Shown here piece by piece: positions 1 through 19,164 of a stretch of 64,000 nucleotides of DNA. The first letter of the stretch is position 1. The number at the start of each line of letters is the position of its first letter. The notes beneath the pieces were generated by a model. That model was not told the origin of the DNA. It was given only the letters and a program-made list of their open reading frames with translations, and searched no databases. The translations under genes were made by a program, and so were the position numbers. Source of the stretch: Paralvinella palmiformis (lineage: Eukaryota; Annelida; Polychaeta; Terebellida; Alvinellidae). The stretch lies in assembly GCA_025642065.1 (NCBI GenBank), contig JAODUP010000103.1, positions 1 through 64,000 on the forward strand, read 5' to 3'.

Positions 1-1189
1 TTTCGAATAACCCCAAAAAAATTTCGAAAAACTTACTAAGTACACAAATCCCACAAATACAGATATGATCCGGGTGTGAACCCCCAACCTTGTGGTTTTG
101 CTATCAGTGTATTTGGCAGCCCACATAGGAGGACAACGCCGTACTTCAATCGTGATGTTATCAGGGAATACGTCAATATTTTGTAAGCAACCTTCATTAT
201 ACACAGCTTAATATGACCAGAATAGATCCCAGGGTGTTTCTCATCTCTCATTTTATAACAGAAGCAGCTAGATGTTTTCCAGGAGAAAACTGGTTTGGCA
301 TTTTTTAAACGTTTAAATATTATTGTCATAACGCAATCGTGTTGCCAAACGATTATTATGGTGTCCAAAACTAATAGTATCTAATTAAATTATGCTTTGT
401 AGAAATTGTAAATAAGTTGATGACATTACGCTTAAGAGATTACAAAACGAGTAATCTAATAAATATATGTAAATGAAAAATCAAAAACAAAGCCGTGTTA
501 TAACAATATAAAGGTTATTTTCCAAATCAATTATCGGCGTCGGCTTAGTCAAGAGGTTACTTCGCAATGAAAATAGGTTTCACTAACTAACGTACCTCTG
601 GGGGCTTTTAAATTTTTTTTGGCCTTTTTTGTTTCCAGATGTGATATATTATAGCTATAAGGCTACAGTTATTAATTATTACTGAACATTACAGAGAACT
701 TACCATACGTATTTGTTTAGTATTATTTCCTAATTTATTCTGAGTGATGAGAATCTATTTTCCGGTTATAATATATCATAATACATAAATATATTGTTTT
801 ATATTAGATAAGCAATAAATATGTTGCTGGAACAAACAATAGCTATCGGGCTCCAATTAGATATTTTTTTAATATATTAGAAAAATATCTTATCCACACA
901 ATGCGAATATACACTATGTGATTCTGTCTATTTTTAAGTAGTTTCAGCTTCGTTGGCAATAAAGGAATTTTCTAGGTGTGCCAAACAAATTCAATGCTAG
1001 AGTTCTGAGATATTTGGCATCACCAAAAATCTGAATAGCCAACACATCTGGTATTTGGCTACAACCCTATTGCATAATTATGAACGTTAATTAAATAAAC
1101 GTGTTAAATAAATAGGTTAATAAAACGTATACTGATCTAGTTTATTACAAAGAATGCAGGAAACTGGAAAAAAATCAGGTGATTGAAAT

Positions 1190-1309
<120 letters not shown>

Positions 1310-2039
1310 TAATAAATTTAAATTTAAATTTTACTATAACTTTTTTCCTTTAAATTATATCCGAGGACTTTTATTGTAGGAAAGTGATAGATACGATACG
1401 CTATGCCAATTTATATTTAGTACATTATGTCAGGTTATGAGATTATTCTATGCATTTTGGAATTATTTACAATGATATTTATAATAGGATGTTTTTCTTA
1501 AATTATATAACTATATTTCTTACAACAAAGCAAGCTAATTTGACTTAATACATATTTGAGAGCTATACTGGAAATAAATTCACTTTCGTTCATAATTTAG
1601 AAAAATAAAACCCTGAAAAATGTATCATATTTTACCTGTAAACGAGTAAATTGAATGTTAATATATCTAAAAAGACAGCTTCAACTAATATGCTATTAAA
1701 TACACTGAAAGCTATTCATAATTATATCGTAAAACACTCTACGAAAAACGTTAATAATAATAGGTTAAAATTGGGGGATTTCATGTCAACAAAATTTTAA
1801 ACATTTCTATGAACTAACAATCAGGGTCATGGGCATAATATGTATAGTAGTCATAAATACGGTATCATCACTGGTTGGTATATAAATGTTATATGTTATT
1901 AATGATGTTAGATCCCTATCTGAGTTAATCGTTTATTATATTCGAATATTCTAGAAGTTTTTAAACCCATTTAAAAACGCTAAAAGTAACCCATTTACTC
2001 GTGAATATCATATCCAGAAAAGGTTGCTATTTATTTCGG

Positions 2040-2095
2040 ATGAAAATGATTATTGTTGTTGCTATTATTATTATTATTATTATTATTATTCTTGT

Positions 2096-2127
<32 letters not shown>

Positions 2128-2135
2128 TTTTTATC
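2040..2135. repeat. Compound (TTA)n/(TTG)n/(CTG)n microsatellite
   Basis: Interrupted trinucleotide tract. The reverse copy is at 8640-8712 in the right arm. The frames through it (poly-L, poly-Y) are low-complexity artefacts. Confidence 0.85.
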
Positions 2136-2475
2136 ATTTCCGAGGTGTGAGCAGCTCCGTGATAAAACAAACTTTCTTCTAACGCAATTTCAGGATTCAA
2201 GATTCCCGATTACTTAGCTTTTCAAGCACCATATACTAACTATTGTGAACTATTCGGTAAAAAAGAAGTAAATATAAAACACACAAAGGTTACATTTTTA
2301 CCTTATTCTATTTCTCCAGCTATAAAATGTATAAGCATAGTCTTGGTTTCTGCTGTTCTACGTCTGACTTAAGGCCAGGTTTTTGTTGTTGTGATGCTGT
2401 AATTAAAAGGATTATTATGCTTTAACAAATTGGCAAAACTAGCTTTCGAGCACTTTTCAAATATGTGTAGAGTAC

Positions 2476-2650
2476 CTTTTTTGGTGGACATATCGCTTCA
2501 ATGTTCAATACTTATAAAATTGGTATTTTGTAAATAAGATATAATATCATAATGTCATCGCTTCAATTTTTTGGTGGACATATCGCTTCGATTTGCAATA
2601 CTTAGAAAACTGTTATTTTGTAAATAAGATACTGTATCATAATGTCATCG
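2476..2650. repeat. ~92-bp tandem dimer inside the linker
   Basis: Two units, each starting TTTTTTGGTGGACATATCGC and ending ATAATGTCATCG, stand head to tail. The mirrored copy is at about 8105-8295. Confidence 0.7.
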
Positions 2651-2847
2651 TGTACTTTTATGGCACAGTATTAATGGTGTCTGATTCCTAAATAATTTCA
2701 TATAATCAACTACAACGGCCAATTCATTTCCAATATTTCAATATATTTTAAACATTAACTTTTTTTAATTTCTTTTGGGGGGGCCTTTTTTATAAAAATT
2801 AACTGAATTTTTGGGTGAACCAATATAGTTATTTCTGACCTAAGTTA

Positions 2848-2950
2848 GTCGGTGCCGGCTTAGTCAAGAGGTTACTTCGTTACGTAGAACCTTCAACTTT
2901 CACTTGGATCAGTTCAATCTCTCCCTAACCTCTGACGCCATCCGGTGCTT
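2848..2950. mobile_element. Short foldback element (~100 bp), one of several in the repeat arms
   Basis: The ends GTGCCGGCTTAGTCAAGAGG and, read from the other strand, GCACCGGATGGCGTCAGAGG form an imperfect terminal inverted repeat around ~60 bp. The reverse copy is at about 7776-7878. A related ~85-bp version with GGCGTCGGCTTAGTCAAGAG at one end lies at 3749-3833 and, reversed, at 6851-6933 and 10283-10366; the copy at 535-600 is broken on its right side. No coding capacity. The class is not certain; a tRNA-like origin is an alternative. Confidence 0.4.
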
Positions 2951-4466
2951 TTTTTTATAGAAGACTAATTTTATGATGCGATCACAAAACAATTTTTTAA
3001 ATCTTTTAAAATAATTATTTATTATTTTATATGTTTCTCCATTTTTTTGTAATTATAGAAAAAGTGGTGTTTTCTATAATAGTTCCATAATTATTCACCA
3101 ATATTCATGTTTAATATACATTTCAGATATTCTTAAGAAATGTTACTCAAGTTATCAGACGCTGGTTGTTGTTGTTGTTGAGTTGAGTTGCTGAGTTGTC
3201 TAGTCTCGGCAGAGGTCACACCCGAGACATATTGCTGAAATGCAACTTACTAAGTACACAAATCCCACAAATACAGATATGATCCGGGTGTGAACCCCCA
3301 ACCTTGTGGTTTTGCTATCAGTGTATTTAGCAGCCCACATAGGAGGACAACGCCGTACTTCAATCGTGATGTTATCAGGGAATACGTCAATATTTTGTAA
3401 GCAACCTTCATTATACACAGCTTAATATGACCAGAATAGATCCCAGGGTGTTTCTCATCTCTCATTTTATAACAGAAGCAGCTAGATGTTTTCCAGGAGA
3501 AAACTGGTTTGGCATTTTTTAAACGTTTAAATATTATTGTCATAACGCAATCGTGTTGCCAAACGATTATTATGGTGTCCAAAACTAATAGTATCTAATT
3601 AAATTATGCTTTGTAGAAATTGTAAATAAGTTGATGACATTACGCTTAAGAGATTACAAAACTAGTAATCTAATAAATATATGTAAATGAAAAATCAAAA
3701 ACAAAGCCCGTGTTATAACAATATAAAGGTTATTTTCCAAATCAATTATCGGCGTCGGCTTAGTCAAGAGGTTACTTCGCAATGAAAATAGGTTTCACTA
3801 ACTAACGTACCTCTGACGCAATCTGGCGTTTTGCATTTCCCCCATTATTTCCTACATTATTTGTGTACTTCACTTAAATGCATGTTCCAGGATGTGATAT
3901 ATTATAGCTATAAGGCTACAGTTATTAATTATTACTGAACATTACAGAGAACTTACCATACGTATTTGTTTAGTATTATTTCCTAATTTATTCTGAGTGA
4001 TGAGAATCTATTTTCCGGTTATAATATATCATAATACATATAATATATTGTTTTATATTAGATAAGCAATAAATATGTTGCTGGAACAAACAATAGCTAT
4101 CGGGCTCCAATTAGATATTTTTTTAATATATTAGAAAAATATCTTATCCACACAATGCGAATATACACTATGTGATTCTGTCTATTTTAAGTAGTTTCAG
4201 CTTCGTTGGCAATAAAGGAAGTTTTTTTTAAACCCCAAATTGGGGAAGCTTACGGGAAAAAGCTTTCTGAGATATTTGGCATCACCAAAAATCTGAATAG
4301 CCAACACATCTGGTATTTGGCTACAACCCTATTGCATAATTATGAACGTTAATTAAATAAACGTGTTAAATAAATAGGTTAATAAAACGTATACTGATCT
4401 AGTTTATTACAAAGAATGCAGGAAACTGGAAAAAAATCAGGTGTATTGAAATTATCTCAATAATTA

Positions 4467-4519
<53 letters not shown>

Positions 4520-5285
4520 TATTATATTTATATTTTTTTTGGAAATTTGGGTTTTTTAAAAAATTTAAAATTTAATATTTTATAAATTTTCCAAGATGTA
4601 GTATAGAGAGACTTTTTTTTAGGAAAGTGATAGATACGATACCTATGCCAATTTATATTTAGTACATTATGTCATTATAGTTATATACATTAATATTACA
4701 ATGATATTTATAATAGGATGTTTTTCTTAAATTATATAACTATATTTCTTACAACAAAGCAAGCTAATTTGACTTAATACATATTTGAGAGCTATACTGG
4801 AAATAAATTCACTTTCGTTCATAATTTAGAAAAATAAAACCCTGAAAAATGTATCATATTTTACCTGTAAACGAGTAAATTGAATGTTAATATATCTAAA
4901 AAGACAGCTTCAACTAATATGCTATTAAATACACTGAAAGCTATTCATAATTATATCGTAAAACACTCTACGAAAAACGTTAATAATAATAGATTAAAAT
5001 TGGGGGATTTCATGTCAACAAAATTTTAAACATTTCATAACAACAACTCAGTGATGATACAAAAACGTATGCATCATTTATATAAATGAATAAGTATAAA
5101 ATTAACCGTGTGTTTCTATATTTACTTTGTTGTTCATAGTAAATGTTAATATTTGTTGAAAGTAAGACCCCGAATTTAATCCTATTGGTTAAAAACGTTT
5201 TTTATAGGTGTCGAATAATTAGAAAGCTTTCAATTAAAGCATAAAAACGTTTTAGATATATAACATTCAATTTACTCGAATATCA

Positions 5286-10979
<5,694 letters not shown>

Positions 10980-11465
10980 CATTTTTCACAGTAATAGTAA
11001 TGGTGAATCTCAATTTGAAAGTAATAGTAATTGTAATTGTAACAGTTGATAAGTAATAGTAATCCACTATTACTTTGCTATTACATTTTGTCAGACACAC
11101 AATACTTTTTGCCAGATATATCACTGCACTGTCAAATCTCACTGTCACCTGATTGGCTGCTCAATCAAATACACAATTTTATACTAATTCTTACACTGCT
11201 AAGTATCGGTTTCTTATTCCCTGTGAAAATATTAAACAAATGGATTCCAACTAATCTGTGAAAGATTTATCGAAATAATAGAAGTGAATTGGATGCAGAC
11301 ACCATTAATAACGTATCATAGGTTTACACGATGACGTTATGATACGTTTATTAATGCTAATTAACTTATTTTCGAACCTTAGTAAGAAATACTAGTTTTT
11401 TAATTTTTGAAAAGCAAAGAAATCGGGAATTAGAATCCTTGAATTACATTGGAAATAGCGAAACG
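10980..11465 (-). repeat. Diverged third copy of the linker unit, beyond the right arm
   Basis: From about 11195 the sequence matches linker L of the right arm (7975-8110 and 8545-8600) at clearly lower identity: AAATATTAAACAAATG, CAGACACCATTAATA, CACGATGA.GTTATGATAC and AAATCGGGAAT appear in the same order. The first ~100 bases are a GTAATAGTAATT-rich stretch that may be a remnant of a hAT-type MITE. The copy suggests that the repeat existed here as an older head-to-tail array in the orientation of the right arm. Confidence 0.6.
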
Positions 11466-11728
11466 CTGATTATTCCATATTCATTAAAGGTACTTTGATA
11501 ACATTTAAAACAAATACAGATAGTATATAACTGAGCTACAAACATGATGATATGAGGCTCTGCTGATTAAGCGACAGCCTGGGGATTCTCCTCGAACAAC
11601 AAAACAAACGATGATATGTGTTGTTGAAAACAGTAACAAAAGTTCGTTTATAATCGCTATTTAAACGGGACCCTATATCTTTTTCAAGATAATTCTTTAT
11701 CATTGTTTTTATTGTTGTTGTTATTGTA

Positions 11729-11785
<57 letters not shown>

Positions 11786-12590
11786 TAAAATTTGCATAGG
11801 TTTTTCTTATTTATTTATCATAATATTAGATAACTTTTATTACCGATTTATTGTATGATCCTAACTTTACTAAGTGCCATTTTGGTCACAGACTGAGAGA
11901 TAGTTCCCTGGTGCATATTATTAAACAATGGATACATAGTGGTCACTAGTAATGTGGCTATATTTAATAATCTGAGCTATAATGGGGTTTTCTAAACTAT
12001 TATGTTATTATTATATCGTGCAGACCTTTAGAGAATTACTGATATAAAGACTGGATCTGAAGGAGTGTTGAGGGATTCGGAATCCCTCAACAGTGATAAT
12101 AGTAAAATTATTGATTTTGTTTGCCATTGTAAGACTCTCCCGTTTTGGTTTTTATAAATTATGTGTCTGTTAGTAAGCGAATCGGAAACGTCACTATTGT
12201 ATCGTCAAGATGGTAGACGTTTTCATATACCAAACCATGAGCAATATACTTGTACATCACATAATCTAATTTTATTTGGTGTATATGATTAGTTGAGCTG
12301 CATTTATCATAATACGTTCACTGAAGCAGTAGTCAATATTTATTTAATAGGGGTAAACATTAGACATGATTGCCAAAGTAAATTTCTATATTTCTATTAA
12401 TTAGTTAATGACTTCTTCGTATCAGAGTATTTCTATGAAGTTACTTAAAACCTGTTTATTCGTTTATTCCAAAATGACAGTTTGTGTGAAAGTAATCAGT
12501 TGTATTTTATTCATTACATACATATTACATATATAAAATGTGATAAATGTATTTGCGGACACTTAAGGGCAAAATTATGTAAATTAAGTC
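11466..12590. other. Intergenic sequence with simple repeats
   Basis: No gene recognised. A (TTA)n tract lies at about 11729-11784. A stretch reading AAGCGACAGCCTGGGGAT at about 11570 recurs at about 13485, which marks an unclassified interspersed repeat. Frames here are short and not conserved with anything I recognise. Confidence 0.5.
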
Positions 12591-12591
12591 A

Positions 12592-12742
12592 TGACCGTGG
12601 TCTAGCGGTAACGTGTTGGACCACAGATGACTACCACCCGTGTTCGAATGTTGGCGTGGGCATAACTTCGCTTCATTACCTTTGGAGGTCACTCGGCCCA
12701 TTTAGCCTACCATGTGCACAAAAGTGGCCGTAAAACACCATT

Positions 12743-12746
<4 letters not shown>
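12592..12746 (+). mobile_element. tRNA-derived SINE, family B
   Basis: A box A-like GTGGTCTAGCGGTAACG is followed by a box B-like GTGTTCGAATGTTGG at the spacing of a pol III promoter, then the family body with CTCGGCCCATTTAGCCTACC and the tail GTGGCCGTAAAACACCA. Further copies are at 22970-23137 (+), 29447-29612 (-) and 35166-35286 (-). A (CA)n then (TA)n tract follows directly at 12747-12830. Confidence 0.8.

Positions 12747-12830
<84 letters not shown>
12747..12830. repeat. (CA)n(TA)n microsatellite at a SINE tail
   Basis: About 20 CA units pass into about 20 TA units immediately after the SINE tail. The tract may have grown from the SINE 3' end. Confidence 0.85.
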
Positions 12831-12832
<2 letters not shown>

Positions 12833-12954
12833 GGGAGAGCCCCATGCATCCACCGGACTCCCGTGTACCGATATATATCACTATATTTTAAATGACGTTA
12901 TTTGAAAGGATGAGGGAAATATTCTATTCAGGCCCAGTGTGTTGACTCGTCAAT

Positions 12955-12958
12955 TATA

Positions 12959-13042
<84 letters not shown>
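12955..13042. repeat. (AT)n microsatellite
   Basis: Nearly pure AT for about 85 bp. It adjoins the transposon-like end that starts at 13043. Confidence 0.85.
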
Positions 13043-13045
<3 letters not shown>

Positions 13046-13115
13046 GGCCCCCGTTATAACGAGGTCGTTGCGGTCCACATTATATCGACTGCGTTATAGG
13101 TCGACCTATTAAGTC
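13043..13115. mobile_element. Possible end of a Tc1/mariner-pogo type DNA transposon
   Basis: GGCCCCCGTTATAACGAGG and, ~40 bp on, GCGTTATAGGTCGACC resemble the terminal style of Tigger/pogo elements. I did not find the matching opposite end in this window, so this is a fragment at best. Confidence 0.35.
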
Positions 13116-13632
13116 CTAAGTTACTTTTCCGAAGAATCTCGAATAAATCTGTGGGATGTGAGATGCTAGAAAAAGAAGTTTTGAAACCACGGTAGCCTTT
13201 TCCTGTGACCTATAAGAAATATGATTTTTCCACCGAGGTACGCGGTCTAATAAATTTGCCGCCAGAAGTCACTTCTATCAAATATGAGGCAAAGAAAATT
13301 GATTGTGTGTTTCCGGTTTTATGAAATTTTCAAAATGGACAGGTAGGTAGGTAGGGATTTTTTAACTTTTTTTATAATTTCTTGTGGCATATAGAAAGTG
13401 GTCGGTCGGGGTTTATTGATTTTCCTAACACATGTTCCTGCCAGATACATGTAAAATGCGGAAAAAACGAACTGTGTCAAACAAGCGACAGCCTGGGGAT
13501 ACTCCCCGAACTACAAGCAAGTTAGCTAGAATATTGAACACTTATTTAAACCCATTCAAACACCTCTGTTATCTGTGACACCATTCGATGTTCTTATATA
13601 TGTAAAGTAATTGCTCATGATTATGATTATAG

Positions 13633-13680
<48 letters not shown>

Positions 13681-13869
13681 GATATTATTAATATAAGTCA
13701 AATAATGCAAAAGAAGGCATTAAATATTAAATTTTTATTAATATATGGTTCCATTTATCTCTTTGTTAATGTTTGTTGTTGTGTTATAGTCGACTATTTA
13801 CATATTAAAACAAGGATCTCACTGGTCCCTTATATACATCAATTTGAAGTTTATGTTATAACGGCGGCC

Positions 13870-13931
<62 letters not shown>

Positions 13932-15628
13932 ATATATACTAATACCAAATAATTAAAGCCCAATAAAAAACATCTGCCAAATAGAAACTGCTTTAATTTG
14001 ATATTTCTTAATGCCCTTTAGGTGCTAAACATACTAAGATGCAAATCAATCTTAAAGTAGGTAGATTAATTTGAGATACCTCTGGAGATATCTATCTTGA
14101 CACTTGATGACACGATTCATCCATCACACAAAGATCTAGATTAGGACAAATAATTATTTTTAAACAGAACATAACGTTCTATTACAGTAAGACTATCAAA
14201 CCAGTGATTTCACTAATTTCCCGTTTCGCAGAAGTCCTTGTTTCAAAATCTTATTGTAACACACACACACACCACGCACCGCACACTACGCACGCACCCA
14301 CACACGCACACACACACATATAGAGAGAGAGAGAGACAGATTTTCAAGTTGGCTATCCTTTTTAATATCTTAATATGCTTGCCGTAGTCTCCTTCTAAAA
14401 TAAGACAAAACATTTAAATATTATTTTATTTGTAGTTATCTTTCTGAAATTTGTTTAGACATTAACTTAGCTACTCTGACACGCAATAGTCAGCTAACCA
14501 CGTGTGTTTTTTTTATTAGACTAAATAGTGTTTTCCCGTTGCTGTCATTTGCTCGAATGCGTATGGTTCTGATTGTGATGCTCGAATTTGTTGAGATTGT
14601 GAAGTGGACATTTTGCGGGAATTGTCGAAGTTGCTGATGAAATGCTTATTTGAAATTTTGCTGGAGATGTTTGTCGCAGTTCAGTATTTGTCTTATTTAT
14701 TTAGCTGTTTATTGGCGGAACGCCTAAAACTCCACATTAAATAAACATGTATAGGCTCTCGTAATTGATTCTTGTATCATTACTGGTCAAGTGTGGGTTT
14801 GTGTACTTGTTGTCTCGGGCATTCTGTAGAATTAATTACAACATCGAGAATGAATCCATTCATACGATATAGTTCAGGGAATTTAGATTCCAATTTTCAC
14901 GTACTGGGTAAAAAGACATTGGCCAATATGTGAAAACATTACTGAGTTCAATTTATGGGTGATTTCCAGTTTATTGGCACACGAATCCTTAAATTAGTTG
15001 TTCATCTTTTCGAACCTTGGACACATTCATTGACTGAAGAGAGAGCGAGAGATGAACATTTCTGATAAGAAAATAACAAAATTTGTTTGTGTTTTGAAAA
15101 CTTGATCATACAAGTCAAGTCTCATTTATTATACTGAAAAGTGCGTACAGAGATCATCATGATAACAAAATAAGTAATAACATTCACCCAGCCTTACAGG
15201 CTTATTGGTTAATTACATATATCTGAGCTTGACAATAAGTGCTCCCTGTATTTCATTTATATAAAAGAGAGCTTCTCTTGTTCCATATAACAGTAAAAAA
15301 TTGGCAAAATGATATACATAATATACATAAATTTATCAAATGTGTTTAAAATTTTGAAATTTATATATTATTCGAAATTTTCAGGTAGAAATGTCCTCTT
15401 TCTTTTCGATATTTTGAGCATTTAAATATCTCTACGATGCTTTACGCTACATCAGGTATAAGGAACGTTCATGGCCATGACTTCTCATGTGACATGAATA
15501 TGTTTATACTTTCATAGGAATGATGGATTAACTGCAGGGCATGTATATAACCAGGAGGGGGGGTCATGTAGGGATGTGTATAGACCACCGTGGTTTAACC
15601 TCCTTTTCCTATGGCCAGATTCTATTTT

Positions 15629-15684
<56 letters not shown>

Positions 15685-15966
15685 TATAAACTGTAAACTA
15701 TTTATATGGCAAATGTCAGAATTTGATTTATTTCCTATTACTATTTTTTATTATCAGTTTTATTCTCATTTCTGTACAAAATCAAGATAATTATTATATG
15801 GTATCGGCATATGAAATGAATTTGTTAGCTCAGGCTTACCGTAACACGTATAATTGAACACATTTCATATAATGTACGGAAGAGAAGAAAAAGAAAAACC
15901 CCAAACAGTTACAAGTAAGTAAATGTTTGAGCTAGTGTTGTGGCTGGCCAACAAACAGTGAAAACC

Positions 15967-16021
<55 letters not shown>

Positions 16022-18234
16022 AGAGATAATCTAAGTCGTCTACGCGTATGTGGTATGCTTCCCAAAGGTGTCGCCTTTTGTCCTTATATCCTTAAACAAA
16101 GCTTTCACTCACTAACTATATATAACAAACTAGTTCTGTATAATGGAAGGGGTGTGTTAATTGAATGAGTATAGTGTTAGGCTATAATGGCAGAGATTAG
16201 TAGATTCGACTACCGCATTCTTCCTGGCTCTGATTGTTCATAGAAGTGGGTGCCTCCGATAATGTGTCGGGATCGTTGTGGATTATGCATCTACAAAAAC
16301 TGGATCAAGACACAGCGTAAGTTATTGGCCCACCTTCTATTGTAAATATATGATTGTGGCGATACCACTGGTGGGTTACCCGTAGTTGTCATCTCGGACT
16401 GTCTAGGCTGTCCATATATTGGTATATGTATATGCCAAACCTACTGACTTTCTCTCTCTCTTTGTGTGCGTGCGTGCGTGTGTGTGTGTGCGCGTGTGTG
16501 TGCGCGCGTGCGTGTGTGCGCATCTTTTTAATACTGAAAACGGTGAAAACAAATTCAGTAATCATTAACATTGAGGTGACATATCGCCAGTGTAATCATG
16601 ATTTATATACATTCGTATGTAAGACATTACATTGAATAAAACCGAGTGAAATTACTTAACTAGGTAGAGTGGCATATTATAATTAACTGCAACAAGTAAT
16701 TAAACGATATTCCTCTAGAATCGTGCACCTTAATTCAAGAAGGAAAACATCAGAAATCTAGGCCTAAAACAACGTTTTGTTTTCCCTGTTAATACTACGG
16801 CAACGGCCACGGTGTGGCGCCACGTTGAGTGCAGTGGAAGGGCGATAATATAGTCAGATGCTGCCATAACATTGATAACATGAGTAGAAATAGGAGAAAA
16901 CATTAGTCTACTGTCGTGAAATGACTTTAACGATTAGTGGCACCACTCATCGGAGTACCGATAGGACTTAAATAAACAGACGATCAATATTATAGTGACT
17001 CTTGTTAGAGAATGACGTGTCCTGTTATTATTGGTTCAGATAACGAGCCACAACTGTTTCCTTTTAGCCTGGGGCAGTTGTCGTACAGTTTGGCTGTTGA
17101 CCTATAAAAACCTTTTAATATAGATGATGGTGATCGTGAGGATGATATACTACTACTACTACTACTAATAATAATAATAATACTAATAACAAGAACAACA
17201 AAAATAATAGCACAGCTCTTCACTAACTATAGTTTTTATGATTACTGATAGTATATGCAAAGTAACATTTCTAAACCCTAACCGCCCCCCCCGAACAAAT
17301 GTTATACATTTACTTGACTTTGGCCATAAACTGCAACTTTATGGCTTGGCCACGTTAATTTTTAATATCGAACGTATTCTCAGTAATTATTGGCAATCTA
17401 GATGCCCGACCACTTCAATTATGTATGATGCCAATATTAAACCGTGTTCACTTCATTCCATATTTCGACCAATTTATTATCCACACATTCCACCCGATCG
17501 TCATTCGTGCCCCGAAGTTTCTCCGACGGATATTTGTTTATTTTTCCAGTTTTCTCTGTTTACTTCGGCGGCTGGGGACCTATTTGGGGCATTCGCTCTC
17601 CGACGTACTGCAATCAGCCCGGGTAGCTCTTGAACAAATCTCGGTGGAATTAAAACAAATACATACCGCGTTCCATTTGTCCCGGCGTACCAGTCCACAT
17701 CCGGGAACGGTCATTGATACCGACGACGTCTCCGGGGTACAAGTTTAATAATATTCCGCCAATATTTACTTGCGCATTTTAATAAATTATTCATCATTTA
17801 ATTACTATTGTTCTTTTTTAGTTGGTCGACAACTGTCCGAGTTAATCAGTGGGATGTGAACATTGGGCAAACCGCTAATTGATTAGGAGGGAGAGAGGGG
17901 GTGGGATACAAGCTTACTCGTTGCAAACCGTCGCGGATTAATCTTTGAACAACGTCTTGATGTAAATGCTAATTGTTGTCCAAGAGATTTCATTTAGAGA
18001 ATAGGTCCGTTCTGGCGGCCTAATCTCTGACCGATTTGCTATAACTCGTTGTAGGTAATCAGGCCAAGACAGAATACATAAATTATCGTCCATTGTTTGT
18101 TTGGCATCTCGCGTTAGCTTCAAACCGAATGGTCTCTGGTGTTAATGTTGTTTTTATTAGTTTTTAGCTTCTATTTGGCTTTCATCCATCACTGAGTATA
18201 AGACATATTATTTGGGATATTATTATATTAACTA
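13116..18234. other. Intergenic region, microsatellite-rich, no gene recognised
   Basis: Holds (GAT)n at 13627-13680, (AT)n at 13873-13924, CA-rich sequence at 14262-14325, (AT)n at 15634-15682 and 15968-16017, and TC/TG-rich sequence at 16441-16520. From about 17270 to 18130 GC content rises and frames of up to 131 residues appear on both strands (for example 17238-17633), but none resembles a family I know and they overlap one another. An unrecognised exon here cannot be excluded. Confidence 0.5.
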
Positions 18235-18310
18235 TTATTTGTACAGCGCTTTTGAATGGCTCCTGCTATAACTAAGGGAGCTTTATTAAATATACATCAT
18301 CATCATCATC
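18180..18310 (+). mobile_element. 3' end of a LINE (CR1/Jockey-like)
   Basis: GACATATTATTTGGG, then TACAGCGCTTTTGAATGGCT and GGGAGCTTTATTAAATATAC followed by (CAT)n. The same 3' block occurs at 28395-28800 (-) and 56380-56880 (+), where it is joined to LINE reverse transcriptase C-terminal coding sequence. Confidence 0.65.
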
Positions 18311-18463
18311 ATCATCATTATAAGTATCTACAACGTTACGGCACACTATTCTATTTCAGAGTTTTAATTAGACAACTTCGTATTTACCAAGGACGCTGAA
18401 TGGCCTAGATGGTGCCGATGTGTCGTTAAACAACATTCATCCATTCATCCATCGTATCTTCCA

Positions 18464-18465
<2 letters not shown>

Positions 18466-18520
<55 letters not shown>
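18466..18520. repeat. (AT)n microsatellite
   Basis: Pure AT tract upstream of the GC-richer block that leads into the aquaporin gene. Confidence 0.85.
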
Positions 18521-18521
<1 letters not shown>

Positions 18522-18539
18522 TGGTTTGTACTTTAATAG

Positions 18540-19164
18540 CTGTTAGTCTAAAGTTTCACGCGCCATTCGTCTCTCGAAGCCACCTTACAGACGATGATGG
18601 TTCGGACGAACACTGATCCCCGATCCAATGTTCACCGAACTATAATCCGTTTCCCAGTGGAAAGCCACTTCAGCGCCAGCCACTGCCCAAACGCCGAGCC
18701 AGGTAGTCGGCGCGATTTCACAGGAGGTCCTATGGCCCCCACAGTCGCTCGCCGTTCTAGGGCGTAGTTCATCAAAGGCCAGGCGCGTCGGGCCAATCCA
18801 CGCGGCACACAGTCTGTCTGTACACAAAGCCGAAAGCGATCGACGGGGCCTCATTACGCCTGCCAACCACGCAGAAACATCAACCGAGCGGAAGCTGGAT
18901 CTGTTAAAATCGAGACATTCTCAAGGCCATATCATGCGTGACCTGCCTCATAACCAATCGCCGGGACAATAATTCTCGAGCTTCCGAGACCAGGCGCTGT
19001 GTGCCATCCATCCATCGGATAATGCCGCTTCGTCAATCACCGGACTAACATGACTCGCCACATCAGGATCGTTCCGTCAACACCGCTCTGCCCAGCTTCG
19101 ACGTTGGCGCAGGACATCAGTTAAGGCTGCCGGACCTCCCTCGTCGTCCGGATATCGTCGTGAG
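18540..19164 (+). promoter_or_regulatory. GC- and CpG-rich block upstream of the aquaporin start
   Basis: This ~600-bp block is visibly richer in G, C and CpG than the surrounding DNA and runs straight into the aquaporin first coding exon. It probably contains the 5' untranslated region or promoter. No TATA box stands out. A 93-residue minus-strand frame (18585-18866) matches no family I know. Confidence 0.35.

Noticed and set aside
36..368. 110-117 residue reading frame repeated four times (also 3250-3582, 7114-7467, 10551-10904)
   Set aside because: It is preserved because the repeat copies are recent. Its second half lies in the tRNA-like head of a family A SINE and the protein resembles no family.
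12592..12670. Possible tRNA gene
   Set aside because: Box A and box B are present but the stems are poor and the sequence continues into a dispersed SINE body with a family tail.
13627..13680. Possible CRISPR-like or satellite array
   Set aside because: A simple (GAT)n microsatellite; no spacer structure anywhere in the window.
17238..17748. Overlapping frames of up to 131 residues upstream of the aquaporin gene
   Set aside because: Frames overlap on both strands, show no domain or family resemblance, and have no supporting splice structure that I could find.
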